A DNA stretch of 64,000 nt from Mycobacterium lepraemurium (GTDB lineage Bacteria > Actinomycetota > Actinomycetes > Mycobacteriales > Mycobacteriaceae). The translations under genes and the position numbers were made by a program. Where the stretch lies: the NCBI GenBank assembly GCA_002291465.1, contig CP021238.1, positions 3,534,001 to 3,598,000 on the forward strand, read 5' to 3'. Below the pieces are notes generated by a model, which was not told where the DNA came from, did not search any database, and saw nothing but the letters and a program-made list of their open reading frames with translations. How positions within the stretch are numbered: the stretch's first letter is position 1; each line of letters opens with the position of its first letter. Shown here in pieces: positions 49,113-59,626 of this stretch.

Positions 49113-50987
49113 CTATTCCACCGTGACGGACTTGGCCAGGTTTCGCGGCTTGTCCGCGTCGTAGCCGCGGGCCTGGGCCACCGACGCCGCGAACACCTGC
49201 AGCGGGATGGTCGACAGCAGCGGCTGCAGAAGCGTTGACACCGAGGGGATTTCGATCAGGTGATCGGCATATGGCCGCACCGTGTCGTCGCCCTCCTCGG
49301 CGATCACGATGGTGATCGCGCCGCGCGCCTGGATTTCGCGGATGTTGGACAGCAGCTTGGCGTGCAGCACGGCCGACCCTTTGGGCGACGGCATGATGAC
49401 GATGACCGGCAGGTCGTCCTCGATCAGCGCGATGGGCCCGTGCTTGAGCTCGCCGGCGGCAAATCCCTCGGCGTGCATGTAGGCCAGTTCCTTGAGTTTG
49501 AGCGCGCCTTCCAGCGCCACGGGGTAGCCGACGTGGCGGCCCAGGAACAGCACGGTCGGCGACTGGGCGAACCGCTGGGCCAGCGCGGCCACCGGCTTGA
49601 GCGTCGCCAGCACCCGCGCCACCAGGTCCGGCATGGCTTCCAGCTCGTTGTATTCCCGCTCGACCTCGTCGGGGTATTTGGTGCCGCGGACCTGCGCCAG
49701 CGCAAGGCCGACCAGGTAGTTGGCGGTGATCTGGGCCAGGAACGTCTTCGTGGAGGCGACGCCGATCTCCGGGCCGGCGCGGGTGTAGAGCACAGCGTCG
49801 CACTCGCGGGGGATCTGGCTGCCGTTGGTGTTGCAGATCGCCAGCACCTTGGCCTTCTGCTCCTTGGCGTGCCGCACCGCCTCCAGGGTGTCGGCGGTCT
49901 CGCCGGACTGCGAGATCGCGACCACCAAGGTGCTGCGGTCCAAAACCGGGTCGCGGTAACGGAATTCGCTGGCCAACTCCACTTCCACCGGCAGCCGCGT
50001 CCAGTGCTCGATCGCATACTTGGCCAGCAGCCCGGAGTGATACGCGGTGCCGCAGGCCACCACGAACACCTTGTCGACCTCGCGCAGTTCCTGATCGGAC
50101 AGCCGTTGCTCGTCGAGCACGATGCGGCCGTCGACGAAATGGCCGAGCAGCGTGTCGGCCACCGCGGCGGGCTGCTCGGCGATCTCCTTGAGCATGAAGT
50201 ACTCGTAGCCGCCCTTCTCGGCGGCGGCCAAATCCCAGTCGATGTGGAATTCGCGGTACGCCCCGGGCCCCAGGTCGTCGTTGCCATCGAAGTCGGTGAT
50301 GCGGTAGCCGTCCGCGGTGAGCACCACGGCCCGGTCCTGGCCGAGCTCGATGGCGTTGCGGGTGTGCGGGATGAACGCCGCCACGTCGGAGCCGACGAAC
50401 ATCTCGCCGTCACCGATGCCGATCACCAGCGGGGTGGAGCGGCGGGCGGCGACGATGGTGCCCGGTTCGTCGGCGTTGGCGAACACCAGGGTGAAGTGCC
50501 CGTCGAGGCAGCGCAGCACGGCGAGCACCGAGGCGGCGAAGTCGCCGGCCGTGGGGCCGTGCCGGTAGGCCTGCGCCACCAGGTGCACGGCGACCTCGGT
50601 GTCGGTGTCGCTGGCGAACTCCACACCGTCGGCCTCCAGCTCGTGGCGCAGGCCGGCGTAGTTCTCGATGATGCCGTTGTGCACCACGGCGATCTTGCCG
50701 GCGGCGTCGCGGTGCGGGTGCGCGTTGCGGTCGGTGGGCCGGCCGTGGGTGGCCCACCGGGTGTGGCCCAGGCCGGTGGTGCCGGTCAGCGCCGACGGCG
50801 GCAGCTGCGCCACCGCCTCCTCCAGGTTGGCCAGCCGGCCGGCGCGGCGGCTCACCGTCAGGGTGCCGTCGCCGTTGACCAGTGCGACTCCCGACGAGTC
50901 GTAACCGCGGTACTCCATGCGGCGCAACGCGGCCATGACGACCGCGCAGGCGGGCTGCTGCCCGACATAGCCGACGATTCCGCACAT
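49113..50987 (-). CDS. glmS: Glutamine-fructose-6-phosphate aminotransferase GlmS
   Basis: GlmS makes glucosamine-6-phosphate for peptidoglycan and mycolyl-arabinogalactan linkage precursors. The 624 residues begin MCGIVGYVGQQPACAVVMAA with catalytic Cys2, and the GATase site GHTRWATHGRPTDRNAHPH. Two SIS domains follow (ACGTAYHSGLLAKYAIEHW; LFLGRHVGYPVALEGALKLK), ending RNLAKSVTVE. Essential; Rv3436c homologue. Intact. No glmS ribozyme-like sequence is seen upstream. Confidence 0.97.
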   Translation of the reverse strand: MCGIVGYVGQQPACAVVMAALRRMEYRGYDSSGVALVNGDGTLTVSRRAGRLANLEEAVAQLPPSALTGTTGLGHTRWATHGRPTDRNAHPHRDAAGKIAVVHNGIIENYAGLRHELEADGVEFASDTDTEVAVHLVAQAYRHGPTAGDFAASVLAVLRCLDGHFTLVFANADEPGTIVAARRSTPLVIGIGDGEMFVGSDVAAFIPHTRNAIELGQDRAVVLTADGYRITDFDGNDDLGPGAYREFHIDWDLAAAEKGGYEYFMLKEIAEQPAAVADTLLGHFVDGRIVLDEQRLSDQELREVDKVFVVACGTAYHSGLLAKYAIEHWTRLPVEVELASEFRYRDPVLDRSTLVVAISQSGETADTLEAVRHAKEQKAKVLAICNTNGSQIPRECDAVLYTRAGPEIGVASTKTFLAQITANYLVGLALAQVRGTKYPDEVEREYNELEAMPDLVARVLATLKPVAALAQRFAQSPTVLFLGRHVGYPVALEGALKLKELAYMHAEGFAAGELKHGPIALIEDDLPVIVIMPSPKGSAVLHAKLLSNIREIQARGAITIVIAEEGDDTVRPYADHLIEIPSVSTLLQPLLSTIPLQVFAASVAQARGYDADKPRNLAKSVTVE

Positions 50988-51404
50988 ACCCTGCTCAGGG
51001 TAGTGCAGGCGCAGGGCCGGGCCGCCAGTCCGCGGGCGCCCAACGGCGCTTCCACGGCCGTCAAGGCCGTCGCGGCCGCCCGGAAAATGTTTTCACCTGA
51101 TGTCGTTGTGACGTTTTCGTTCGCGTCATCGGGTTCGCGGGGCATGTTTCTAACATTCGAGGGGAAAGCACCGTCGGCGAGTACCGAGGCAACCGGAACG
51201 GACGAGCTGCTTGAAGCCCGCCCGATCGCGATTCCGCAGCTTGCCGGCCACGAAACCGTGGTCAACCATTTGGATTCAGGGCTTTACCGGAAATGGGCCG
51301 GATAATTTCGGCCACCGGCGCCATGTCTTTTGCCGAGCCACCAATTCAGCCGAAGAAGAATCGACTTTCGCCGACCGCCCGCCGGGCGCCACGAGGAGGC
51401 AATC
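50988..51404. other. Intergenic region between glmS and the small ORF
   Basis: About 415 bases holding the glmS promoter (minus strand) and that of the small plus-strand gene. The part 51090-51310 is less GC-rich and contains a 53-codon open frame (51144-51305, MFLTFEGKAPSASTEATG) without a good ribosome-binding site and without recognisable similarity; it may be a decayed gene, but I do not call it. M. tuberculosis has a membrane-protein gene (Rv3437) in the equivalent place; I cannot recognise it here. Confidence 0.45.
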
Positions 51405-51599
51405 ATGACCGCAATCCGGTGCGACGATGTGGTGACCGCCACCCGGGTGCCGGCAGCCCGGCAAGCCCGCCCGCCGCGGCCCGCACCGGCGGACTCGGGC
51501 AACCCGTTGATGGACATGACCACCCGGCTGCTGGCCATCCCGCTGCACCAGTTGTACGCGGTGCTGTGGCGGGTGGGGATCATCGAGGTCAGGGCCTGA
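51405..51599 (+). CDS. Small conserved hypothetical protein (64 aa)
   Basis: ATG 51405 (MTAIRCDDVVTATRVPAARQ) follows AGGAGGCAATC at ideal spacing. The C-terminal third (LLAIPLHQLYAVLWRVGIIE) is a conserved-looking amphipathic helix. The strong ribosome-binding site and clean frame support a real gene. Function unknown. Confidence 0.65.
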   Translation: MTAIRCDDVVTATRVPAARQARPPRPAPADSGNPLMDMTTRLLAIPLHQLYAVLWRVGIIEVRA

Positions 51600-51655
51600 G
51601 CGGGGCCCGGGCCGCGTTTCCTCGGCGCCGGGATGCGATGCGCTAACGTCGACGC

Positions 51656-52496
51656 GTGGCCCGCATCCGCAAGCTCGTCGCAGCGCTTCACCGCCGTGGT
51701 CCGCACCGGGTTTTGCGGGGTGACCTGGCCTTTGCCGGACTGCCCGGGGTGGTGTACACGCCCGAGGAGGGGCTGAACCTGCCCGGGGTGGCGTTCGGCC
51801 ACGAGTGGCTCACAGGCGCCGCCCGGTATGCGAACCTGCTGGAACATCTGGCGTCGTGGGGCATCGTTGCCGCCGCCCCCGACTCCCAGCGGGGGTTGGC
51901 GCCGTCGGTGCTGAACTTCGCGTTTGACCTGGGGACCGCCCTGGACATCGTGTCGGGAGTGCGGTTGGGGCCGGGCAAGATCAGCGTGCATCCGGCCAAG
52001 CTGGGCGTGGCCGGGCACGGTTTCGGCGCCTCGGCGGCGGTGTTCGCCGCGGCGGGGATGCCGGCCAAGCCCGTGGCGGTGGCGGCGGTCTTTCCCAGCG
52101 TCACCAGCCCGCCCGCCGAGCAGCCGGCGGCGACGCTGCGGGTGCCGGGCGTGATCCTCACCGCGCCCGGTGATGCGAAGACGCTGAACTCCAACGCGCT
52201 GGCGCTCGCCGAGGTGTGGGACGCCGCCACGGTGCGTGTCATCAACAAGGCCGAACCGGGTGGGCTGGTCGAGGGCCGGCGGCTGACCAAGGTGGTGGGG
52301 CTCCCCGGTGCGCACCGGTGCACCCAGTGCTCGGTTTGGGCGCTGCTGACCGGATACCTGCTCTACACGTTGGGCGGCGACAAGAAGTACCGCGATTTCG
52401 CCGACCCGCACGTGCAGCTGCCCGGGACAGCGGCCCCCCGATCCCGAGGCCGGCGCCGTGCCGCTGGAAGAGAAGATCGTCGCCCTGCTGAAGTGA
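51656..52496 (+). pseudogene. Alpha/beta hydrolase-like protein (Rv3438 homologue), C-terminal frameshift
   Basis: The gene starts at GTG 51656 (MARIRKLVAALHRRGPHRVL) and is a dienelactone-hydrolase/PET-hydrolase-like fold: GVVYTPEEGLNLPGVAFGHE, WGIVAAAPDSQRGLAPS, KLGVAGHGFGASAAVFAAAG (elbow G-H-G-F-G, without Ser), ending in conserved text. A gained C in the CCCCCC run at 52432-52437 moves the last 20 codons out of frame; the true end DPEAGAVPLEEKIVALLK-TGA at 52494-52496 can be read in the next frame. Only the extreme C-terminus is changed (288 residues instead of about 280), so the protein may still fold. I list it as broken with that reservation. Confidence 0.75.
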
Positions 52497-52512
52497 GGTG
52501 GCGGCGTGGTAA

Positions 52513-53563
52513 GTGTCTTTGATGCGAATCGGGATCGCTCTTAACTATTCGGGTGGCTTTCACGAGGCCGTGGACCGCGTGGTCGAACTCGAGAAGGCCG
52601 GCATCGAGGTCGCGGTGGTGGCCGAGGCGTACTCCTTCGACGCCATCAGCCAGCTGGGCTATCTGGCCGCCAAGACCAGCACCGTCGAGCTGGCGTCCGG
52701 GGTGCTGCCGCTCTACATCCGCACGCCGTCGCTGTTGGCGATGACGGCCGCGGGGCTGGATTACGTGTCCGACGGGCGATTCCGCCTAGGCATCGGCACG
52801 TCGGGCCCGCAGGTAATCGAGGGGTTCCACGGCGTCCCGTTCGACGCGCCGATCGGCTGCACCCGCGAGATCGTGGAGATCTGCCGCATGGTGTGGCGGC
52901 GCGAACGCGTGCAATACGCGGGCAAGCACTACCAGCTGCCGCTGCCCCCGAACCGCGGCACGGGCATGGGCAAGCCGCTGCATCTGATCAATCACCCGGT
53001 GCGCGAACGGATTCCGATCAGCATCGCCGCGCTGGGGGCCCAAGAACGTGGAACTCACCGCCGAGATCGCCGAGGGTTGGCAGCCGGTCTTCTACCTTCC
53101 GGACAAGGCCGGCTCCATCTGGGGTGAGGCGTTGGCGACCGGTGCCGCCAAGCGTGATCCGGCGCTGGGTCCACTCGATGTGATGGTGCACGCGTCGCTG
53201 GCGATCGGCGACGACGTCGACCAGCGGCTGGCCTGGGTCAAGCTGCAGCTGGCTCTCTACATCGGCGGGATGGGCGCCAAAGGCCGCAATTTCTACCACA
53301 ATCTGGCCACCCGGTACGGGTTCGGCGAGTTAGCGGACCGGATCCAGGAGCTGTACCTGTCCGGCCGCAAACAGCAGGCCATCGACCTGGTGCCCGACGA
53401 GTTGGTGCGGGGCATGTCGCTGGTGGGCCCGCGTGGATACGTCGCCGAACGGATGGCCGCGTTCGCCGAGTCCGGGGTGACGACGCTGTTGTTGAGCCCG
53501 CTGGCCGCCGACCGGGACGAGTCCCTGGGCTTCGTCGAGCAGGCGCTGCAGTTGCGGCCCTGA
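52513..53563 (+). pseudogene. LLM-class F420-dependent oxidoreductase (Rv3520c-like), frameshifted
   Basis: The luciferase-like protein begins MRIGIALNYSGGFHEAVDRV (GTG 52513 or ATG 52522) and contains VVAEAYSFDAISQLGYLAAK, GIGTSGPQVIEGFHGVPFDA and ERIPISIAALG. A gained G in the run near 53032-53036 changes the frame; the rest (PKNVELTAEIAEGWQPVFYL, GMGAKGRNFYHNLATRYGF, VPDELVRGMSLVGPRGY) runs from about 53040 to 53563. The family uses cofactor F420 for hydride transfer; the substrate is unknown. Confidence 0.85.
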
Positions 53564-53567
53564 CCGG

Positions 53568-55016
53568 TCACTGTCCCGCCTGCGGAAGCTGGTCTGCGGC
53601 AATCTGACACGGCGTCGATCCCGGCTCCGGTGCGGCTTGGGCCGCAGGCGCGGCGGCCGGGGCCGCGGGCGGGTCAACCGGCGGCTCGGCCGGTGGTTGG
53701 CCGCCCGGCGGCGGCTCGGCCGGTGGTGTGGCCTCGACGGGTCGGGCCGGGTCACCGGTCGGCGCGGCCTGATCGTTGGGTTCGCCCTCGCCGGCGGGCG
53801 CGGGTCCATCCGGCGCGCCCGGTTCGTCGGCGGCCGTCTCGTCAGCGTCATCGCCGGCGTCCTTGGCGTCGGCGGGGTCATCGGCGTGAAAAGGATCGCC
53901 GCGAAATGCGTTGTAGTCCAAGGAATCCTGGTTGCCGAACGGGTCCGATCCGCCCACGCTGTCGCCCACCGATCCGAGCAGACCACCCATCGCGTCGACG
54001 ATCTTCCCGGCCAGCCCGAGCAGACCCCCACCCCCGCCGAGCCCACTTCCGAGTCCGCCGCCCAGCCCACTCCCGGCGAGCCCACCCAGGTCACCCGCGG
54101 GCATCCTGGCAGCGTCGCCGAGCGTGGCGCCCCAGTCCGCGGCCGGGACGGCCGCGGGAAGCGTTGCGGCAGCCGCGGGTTCGGGCACGGCGGCCGGCAG
54201 CGTCGGCGCGGCATCCGCCGTCGGCACGGGCGCGGCATCCAACGGCGGCATGGGCGCGGCATCCAACGGCGGCATGGGCGCGGCAACCAGCGGCCGGGCG
54301 GCCGGCACCGGGACCAATCCCGACCCGAGATCACCGGGGAACTCAAACCGCGCCGCGGGCGCGGCGGCCATCCTGTCCACCACCATGGCATAGGACGTCT
54401 GCACCCCGTCGGTGGCCGAGCGCATCGCGGTCAGCCACTCGTTGCGAATATCGTTGTCCACGTATGGAATAACCCGTTAACGGATGACATTCTGGGCGTC
54501 ATCGCGGTCCGGCTGTCCCGCCGTCACCGCCGCGACGGCGGCCAGCCATTCTGGCCGCTGCGCGCGGGTACGGTCATCCACGGCGATGGCCGTCGCCGCC
54601 TTGGCGTCGATGAGATACCACAGGTTGTCGCGCAGCGACTCACACCGCTGCGCGGCGGCGCGCAGTTCGGTGGCGAGCGCCTCCGCGGTGTCGCAGTGCC
54701 GCTGCAGCAGCTGCACCGCCGCCTCGCCACCCGCACCCGTCCACGCCACGGCCAGCTCGGCCACCTGGGCGCGCTGCAGCCGCAGCGCCTCGGCCGCCAC
54801 CACGCCCGCCGCCCGCAGCTCGGCGCAGTCGCGGTCGAGCGCACGCAGGTCGAGACCGTCCTCGCCCGCATACCATTCGCGGACCTGCGCGGGATGCGCC
54901 GTCAGGTCGGGATGTTGGTAACCCAGCGCATGACAGGCCTGCACGTACGCCTGGGTGTGCTCGATGCCCGCGCGGCCCTCGGCGAGGCGCCCGGCGACGT
55001 CCAACCGGTCGGCCAT
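53568..55016 (-). pseudogene. Ala/Pro/Gly-rich ESX-like hypothetical protein (Rv3439c homologue), split by one stop codon
   Basis: The first 179 codons (MADRLDVAGRLAEGRAGIEH; LRAAGVVAAEALRLQRAQVAELA; RDDAQNVIR) end at TAA 54477-54479. The same frame then continues RVIPYVDNDIRNEWLTAMRS for 297 further residues to 53568. The combined length of about 480 matches Rv3439c (467), so a single substitution (probably CAA to TAA) split one gene. The N-terminal half is helical and WXG100/EspB-like (PAQVREWYAG, VAWTGAGGEAAVQLLQRHC); the second half is low-complexity with repeats (APMPPLDA twice, GSGLGGGLGSGLGGGGG) and a Pro-rich acidic tail. A GTG at 54461 could restart translation of the second half. 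Function unknown. Confidence 0.78.
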
Positions 55017-55019
55017 GCG

Positions 55020-55140
55020 TTACGCGATCCGCGCCGCGGCGTACAGCTCGGCGTCGGCGTAGCGCTCGGCGCTGGACCGCAGCGCGGCGGCGATCTCACC
55101 GGACGCCCGCGGCCGCGTCGAGGTTCCGTTCGGCTGCGCC
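55020..55140 (-). pseudogene. Rv3440c homologue, 3' remnant
   Basis: Reading from 55140 downward, ERNLDAAAG is followed, after a frame change near 55099, by SGEIAAALRSSAERYADAEL, YAAARIA-TAA ending at 55020. This is the helical C-terminal end of a WXG100-like small protein preceding the Rv3439c homologue (about 100 residues in M. tuberculosis). The N-terminal portion has been removed; glmM begins immediately beyond. Confidence 0.55.
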
Positions 55141-56475
55141 TCAGCGCGCGGCGCTGACCGCTTCGGCGACCCGGGTGGCGAGTCGCTGCGCGATGTCTTT
55201 CTCGGGTGCTTCCACCATGACGCGGATCATCGGCTCGGTTCCGCTCGAGCGCAACAGGATTCGGCCGGTGTCGCCCAGTTCGGCCGCGGCCTGGCCGACG
55301 GCGGTCTGCACCGACGGCGCGGTGGCGGCGGTGGCCTTGTCGGCGACCATCACGTTGATCAGCACCTGGGGCAGCGTCTGCATCGCCGACGCCAGATCCG
55401 ACAGCGGCGAGCCGGTCTGCGCCATGCGCGTCATCAACCGCAGCCCGGTGACGATGCCGTCGCCCGTCGAGCCCAGCGCGGGCATCACGATGTGCCCGGA
55501 CTGCTCACCACCCAGGCTGTAGTCACCGGCACGCAGCTCCTCGACCACGTAGCGGTCGCCGACACCGGTGGTGCGCACCGTGATGCCGGCCGACCGCATC
55601 GCCAGGTGCAGTCCCAGGTTGCTCATCACGGTGGTCACCAACGTGTCGGACGCCAGCTCGCTGGCCTCCCGCATGGCCAGCGCGAGCACCACCATGATGT
55701 GGTCGCCGTCGACCAAGTTGCCGTCGGCGTCGACGGCCAGGCAGCGGTCGGCGTCCCCGTCGTGCGCCAGGCCCAGGTCGGCGCGGTGGGCGAGGACCGC
55801 GGCGCGCAGCGAATCCAGATGCGTCGACCCGCAGTTGTCGTTGATGTTGAGCCCGTTGGGGTCGGCGTTGATCGCGATCACACGCGCGCCGGCCGCGCGG
55901 TAGGCGCGCGGGGCCACGGCGGAGGCCGCGCCGTGCGCGCAGTCGACCACCACGGTTAGCCCGTCCAGGCGCAGCGTGCTGGCCTTGCTCAGGTGGCGCA
56001 GGTAGCGGTCGGCGGCGTCCTCGGCGTCGATCACCCGGCCGATGCCCGCGCCGACCGGCCGCGGCCTGGCGTCGCCGACCAGGACCTCGATCCGGTCCTC
56101 GGTGCCGTCGTCGAGCTTGTGGCCGCCGGGGCCGAAGATCTTGATGCCGTTGTCGGGCATCGGGTTGTGCGACGCCGAGATCATCACCCCGAAGTCGGCG
56201 TCGTAGGCGCCGGTCAGGTAGGCGACCGCGGGGGTGGGCAGCACCCCCACCCGCAGCGCGTCGACGCCTTGACTGGCCAGCCCGGCGATCACCGCGGCCT
56301 CCAGCATCTCGCCGCTGGCGCGTGGATCGCGGCCGATCACCGCGACCCGCCGGCCCGGCGCGGACCCGCTGGCCAGCTGCCGCGCCGCCGCGGCGCCCAG
56401 CGCCAGCGCCAGCTCAGCGGTCAACTCGCGATTGGCGACCCCGCGCACGCCGTCGGTGCCGAATAGTCGACCCAT
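55141..56475 (-). CDS. glmM: Phosphoglucosamine mutase GlmM
   Basis: GlmM converts glucosamine-6-phosphate (from GlmS) to glucosamine-1-phosphate. The 444 residues begin [20 protein letters not shown]. The phosphoserine motif is [17 protein letters not shown], the metal loop is [11 protein letters not shown], sugar loop GGEQSGHIV, and the C-terminal phosphate loop [15 protein letters not shown]. Essential and intact; Rv3441c homologue. It follows rpsI by about 160 bases on the same strand. Confidence 0.96.
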   Translation of the reverse strand: MGRLFGTDGVRGVANRELTAELALALGAAAARQLASGSAPGRRVAVIGRDPRASGEMLEAAVIAGLASQGVDALRVGVLPTPAVAYLTGAYDADFGVMISASHNPMPDNGIKIFGPGGHKLDDGTEDRIEVLVGDARPRPVGAGIGRVIDAEDAADRYLRHLSKASTLRLDGLTVVVDCAHGAASAVAPRAYRAAGARVIAINADPNGLNINDNCGSTHLDSLRAAVLAHRADLGLAHDGDADRCLAVDADGNLVDGDHIMVVLALAMREASELASDTLVTTVMSNLGLHLAMRSAGITVRTTGVGDRYVVEELRAGDYSLGGEQSGHIVMPALGSTGDGIVTGLRLMTRMAQTGSPLSDLASAMQTLPQVLINVMVADKATAATAPSVQTAVGQAAAELGDTGRILLRSSGTEPMIRVMVEAPEKDIAQRLATRVAEAVSAAR

Positions 56476-56527
56476 GCGGACAAACCTCTCACAGTTGACG
56501 GGCTAGCACCTAACGTGCCCGTTTCCT

Positions 56528-56551
56528 TGTGGCCGAAACTGTGGCCGAAAC
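56528..56551. repeat. 12-bp tandem repeat between glmM and rpsI
   Basis: TGTGGCCGAAAC occurs twice in direct tandem (56528-56539, 56540-56551) in the roughly 160-base gap between the genes. No function is evident. Confidence 0.85.
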
Positions 56552-56637
56552 GGGGTGCGTCCGGGCGCAGACACGCCGCAACCGGTCACAACTTGTCCAT
56601 CCACGATGCCAAGTTGTGGCCGGAAAGCGACCGCTGA

Positions 56638-57138
56638 TCAGCGCTTGCTGTACTGAGGCGCCTTGCGAGCCTTCTTCAGCCCGTACTTCTTGCGCTCGGT
56701 GGCGCGCGGGTCCCGGGTCAGGAAGCCGGCCTTCTTCAGCGCGGGCCGGTCGTCCGGCGAGGCCAGGATCAGCGCCCGGGCGATGCCCAGCCGCAGTGCC
56801 CCGGCCTGCCCCGAGGGGCCGCCACCGTGCAGGTGGGCGTAGATGTCGAAGCTGTCCACCCGGTCCACGGTGACCAGCGGGGCCTTGATCAGCTGCTGGT
56901 GCACCTTGTTGGGGAAGTAGCCTTCCAGGGTGCGGCCGTTGAGGTTTAACTTGCCGGTGCCCGGCACCAGCCGCACCCGTACCACGGCCTCCTTGCGGCG
57001 GCCGACGGTCTGGATGGGCCGCTCGAACACGTAGGACTCCGCCGGGACGGCCTCGACCGGGGCCTCGGTCACCTCGGCGGCTGCGGTCTCGGTTTCCGGG
57101 TTGTCCAGGTTCTCCAGGGCCTCGATCGTTTCGGTCAC
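56638..57138 (-). CDS. rpsI: 30S ribosomal protein S9
   Basis: The 166-residue S9 has the actinobacterial acidic N-terminal extension ([20 protein letters not shown]) and the conserved core [40 protein letters not shown], and the basic C-terminal [18 protein letters not shown] that reaches the P-site tRNA. It overlaps rplM by four bases (ATGA). Confidence 0.97.
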   Translation of the reverse strand: MTETIEALENLDNPETETAAAEVTEAPVEAVPAESYVFERPIQTVGRRKEAVVRVRLVPGTGKLNLNGRTLEGYFPNKVHQQLIKAPLVTVDRVDSFDIYAHLHGGGPSGQAGALRLGIARALILASPDDRPALKKAGFLTRDPRATERKKYGLKKARKAPQYSKR

Positions 57139-57578
57139 TGGGCCACCTGCTTGATCTCGTACGGAATGGGCTGCTGGGCGGTGTGCGGGTGCTCCGGTCC
57201 GGCGTAGACGCGGAGCTTGCGCTGGATCTGGCGGCTCAGCTTGTTCTTGGGCAGCATGCCGACGATCGCGTCCGCCACGACCCGGCCGGGGTGCTTTTGC
57301 ATCAGCTCGCCGATGGTGCGGCTGCGCAGACCGCCGGGGTACCCCGAGTGGCGGTAAGCCAGCTTCTTGTCCAGCTTCTGGCCGCTGAAGGCGACCTTGT
57401 CGGCGTTGACGACGATGACGAAGTCACCGCCGTCGACGTTGGGGGCGAACGTCGGCTTGTGCTTGCCGCGCAGCAGGTTGGCTGCCGCGACGGCAAGACG
57501 GCCAAGCACCACGTCCGTGGCGTCGATGACGTACCACGACCTGGTGGTGTCACCCGCCTTTGGCGCGTAAGTGGGCAC
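57135..57578 (-). CDS. rplM: 50S ribosomal protein L13
   Basis: The 147-residue L13 ([20 protein letters not shown]) contains [20 protein letters not shown] and the Y-R-H-S-G-Y-P-G-G motif, then [19 protein letters not shown]. It is the first gene of the rplM-rpsI operon, with GAGAAGGTAAGC before its ATG. A hairpin terminator upstream insulates it from the ESX-4 transcript. Confidence 0.97.
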   Translation of the reverse strand: MPTYAPKAGDTTRSWYVIDATDVVLGRLAVAAANLLRGKHKPTFAPNVDGGDFVIVVNADKVAFSGQKLDKKLAYRHSGYPGGLRSRTIGELMQKHPGRVVADAIVGMLPKNKLSRQIQRKLRVYAGPEHPHTAQQPIPYEIKQVAQ

Positions 57579-57737
57579 AGCGCTTACCTTCTCTTCTCGA
57601 GGTGGATCCCGGGTCGAGCCGGGTGCCGATCAGGCGTTTTGCGGTGGGGTGAGATCTCGGCGACCGACATTGACCCGAGGCCCCGGCGTACCGCACGCCA
57701 ACCGAGCAGCTTACCGACGGGTGTCCCCGCAGGTCAA

Positions 57738-57787
57738 AACGGCTGTGTGGTCCCACGGCTCTCCTCCGCAGGGACCACACAGCCGTT
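57738..57787. terminator. Long hairpin terminator between esxT and rplM
   Basis: AACGGCTGTGTGGTCCC (57738-57754) pairs exactly with GGGACCACACAGCCGTT (57771-57787), with a 16-base loop. It lies 14 bases beyond the esxT stop on the minus strand, where the ESX-4 transcript should end before the ribosomal-protein promoter. Confidence 0.85.
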
Positions 57788-57800
57788 GACGGGCGCGCCG

Positions 57801-58097
57801 CTAGCGCACCCAGACCCCGGCCGCCCGACGGTCGGCGTCGGCCGCCTCCTCCGCCCCGTCGCGGACCGCGTCGCCGAGCTGGACCAAGATCTCGTTGAGC
57901 GCCGTCGCCGACTGGTGCCATTTCAGCTGCTCGGCCTGGTAGGCGGTGGCGGCCTCGCTGGTCCACAGCTGCTGCAACGGGGCGATTCGCGCTCTCAGCT
58001 CGTCCAGCGCGGCGTTGAAGCGGGCCGAGGTGGTGCGGATCTCCGGGCGCACCGAGTGTTCGATTTCGCCGAAGTTGTAGGACAGCGTCGGGTCCAC
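57801..58097 (-). CDS. esxT: ESAT-6-like WXG100 protein EsxT
   Basis: The 98-residue helix-turn-helix-like protein (MDPTLSYNFGEIEHSVRPEI) has LQQLWTSEAATAYQAEQLKW in the turn; W-T-S stands for W-x-G, as also seen in M. tuberculosis EsxT (W-T-R from memory). EsxT and EsxU form the ESX-4 substrate pair. Intact although the ESX-4 motor is not. Confidence 0.92.
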   Translation of the reverse strand: MDPTLSYNFGEIEHSVRPEIRTTSARFNAALDELRARIAPLQQLWTSEAATAYQAEQLKWHQSATALNEILVQLGDAVRDGAEEAADADRRAAGVWVR

Positions 58098-58111
58098 GGA
58101 ATCCTCTCCCC

Positions 58112-58429
58112 TTACAGGTTGCCGCCGTCAGCGGCGATATGGTCTGCATGGTTTTGCCCGGCTTCCTGCAGGGTGGCCGCGTTGTGCCGGATGGTGTCGG
58201 CGATGGCGTGCAGCGCGTGGTAGAGCCGCACCGACTCGGCGTTCCAGCGGTCGATCGCCTCTTTGAAGCGGGTGGCCGCGAGCCCACCCCACGCCGCGGG
58301 CGGCACGCCGCTCATCCGTCCGATGAAGGCCTGCAGCATCGCCCGGATCTCCTCGTTGCGGGCGTCGGTGGTGCCCGCCACCGAGCGCATCAGGTCGAAG
58401 TCGGTGCTCACTGTGTTGGATGTGGCCAT
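58112..58429 (-). CDS. esxU: ESAT-6-like WXG100 protein EsxU
   Basis: The 105-residue protein ([20 protein letters not shown]) carries a proper W-G-G turn ([21 protein letters not shown]). It lies 14 bases upstream of esxT and is the partner protein of ESX-4. Intact. Confidence 0.92.
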   Translation of the reverse strand: MATSNTVSTDFDLMRSVAGTTDARNEEIRAMLQAFIGRMSGVPPAAWGGLAATRFKEAIDRWNAESVRLYHALHAIADTIRHNAATLQEAGQNHADHIAADGGNL

Positions 58430-58477
58430 ACCTGATTCGACCCCGGGGGCGCTCGATCGGTTCCGCGGAATTTTTCG

Positions 58478-59626
58478 TCATCCGATCGCGTGGGCGGATC
58501 GCACCGCCAGCTCGCAAGCCTCCCGGACGGCTTGCTCGGCGCCGGGCCGGCTCTGGCATCCGATGCTGATCCGCACCGGGCCTTCCAGCAGCACCGTCCA
58601 GCGCACCTGGTGGGCGGGGCGGATCTCGCGGTAGGTCACCGCGGGGCGGCCGACGCTGGTTGCGGTCGGGTCGAAGTCGACGAACACCCCGGCGGGTGCG
58701 GCGTCAATCGCCTGTTTCAATCGTCGCGCGGTGTCGCCGAGCGTCTCACCAACGACCGGCGACTGGGTGATGTGCAGGACCACTTCGGGATCCGTCGGCG
58801 AGGTGACCTGCACCCGCGCCGAACCCGGTCCGCCAACCAGCCGTTGCGTCGGCCAATCGTTGGGCACCGACAGCGCCACCCGTCCTTCCACCAGGAACGT
58901 GCCGGGCATGGTCCGGGCCCGATCCGGCGCGGCCGTGATGGCGAGCGGGGCCGCCGCGCTGCGGTCGGGGCCCGCGGGGGCGTCGTCACCGTCCGACGCC
59001 GAGCACGCCAGCCGGGCCAGCGGAATGTCGTTGATGTGCACCATCTCTGCGCGGGTCTGCCCACGCAGCGCGTCGGCGATGAGCGGGCCCAGCTCGGCCG
59101 GCCCGGCGATCGGCTCCGGGAGGTCGATCAGCACGGCCGCCGGTGCCAGGCTCGCGACGGCACGGGCGACGCCGTCGGCCACGGATCGCGGCGGGGCGGT
59201 GCGCGGGACGGCCGTGACGGTCGCGGGCGCAGGCCCGCAGATGGCCACCAACCGCTCGGCGACCTCGACTACGACGGTGTCCTCCATCGCGGCGCGGGAG
59301 GCGCGGGCCAGCAGCCATGACCGGGGCCGGGCGCGCACCTCGTCGGCCACCGTCGCGGCGGCCGCGCTCACCGTCCGCACCCGCGCCGGCGGCCACCAGG
59401 ACGGATGCACGACGACCGCGCCGTCGCAAGCACAGCTCGCGGACCGCAGCGCGGTTTTCCACAACGCCTCGACGGCCACCGGCCGCTCCCCTACCAGCGC
59501 CACGGGGTCGTCGATCGCGTCCAGCGCCGCCTCGATCAGCTCCTGGTCCGCCGGTGTTCTTGTGCCGCAACACAATCGGCGGATCGTGGCGGGTCCGGTC
59601 TCGACCACGGCCCGGTGTGGGCTCAC
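58478..59626 (-). CDS. Type VII secretion-associated protein (Rv3446c homologue)
   Basis: The 382-residue protein ([20 protein letters not shown]) belongs to the TIGR03931-type T7SS-associated proteins coded in ESX-4 loci. It has an actin/Hsp70-like N-terminal half ([20 protein letters not shown]) and a conserved C-terminal half ([40 protein letters not shown]). Exact role unknown. It overlaps the end of eccC4 by four bases. Intact. Confidence 0.85.
   Translation of the reverse strand: MSPHRAVVETGPATIRRLCCGTRTPADQELIEAALDAIDDPVALVGERPVAVEALWKTALRSASCACDGAVVVHPSWWPPARVRTVSAAAATVADEVRARPRSWLLARASRAAMEDTVVVEVAERLVAICGPAPATVTAVPRTAPPRSVADGVARAVASLAPAAVLIDLPEPIAGPAELGPLIADALRGQTRAEMVHINDIPLARLACSASDGDDAPAGPDRSAAAPLAITAAPDRARTMPGTFLVEGRVALSVPNDWPTQRLVGGPGSARVQVTSPTDPEVVLHITQSPVVGETLGDTARRLKQAIDAAPAGVFVDFDPTATSVGRPAVTYREIRPAHQVRWTVLLEGPVRISIGCQSRPGAEQAVREACELAVRSAHAIG

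Noticed and set aside
50988..51404. glmS riboswitch/ribozyme upstream of glmS
   Set aside because: No sequence resembling the glmS ribozyme core is seen, and actinobacterial glmS genes generally lack it.
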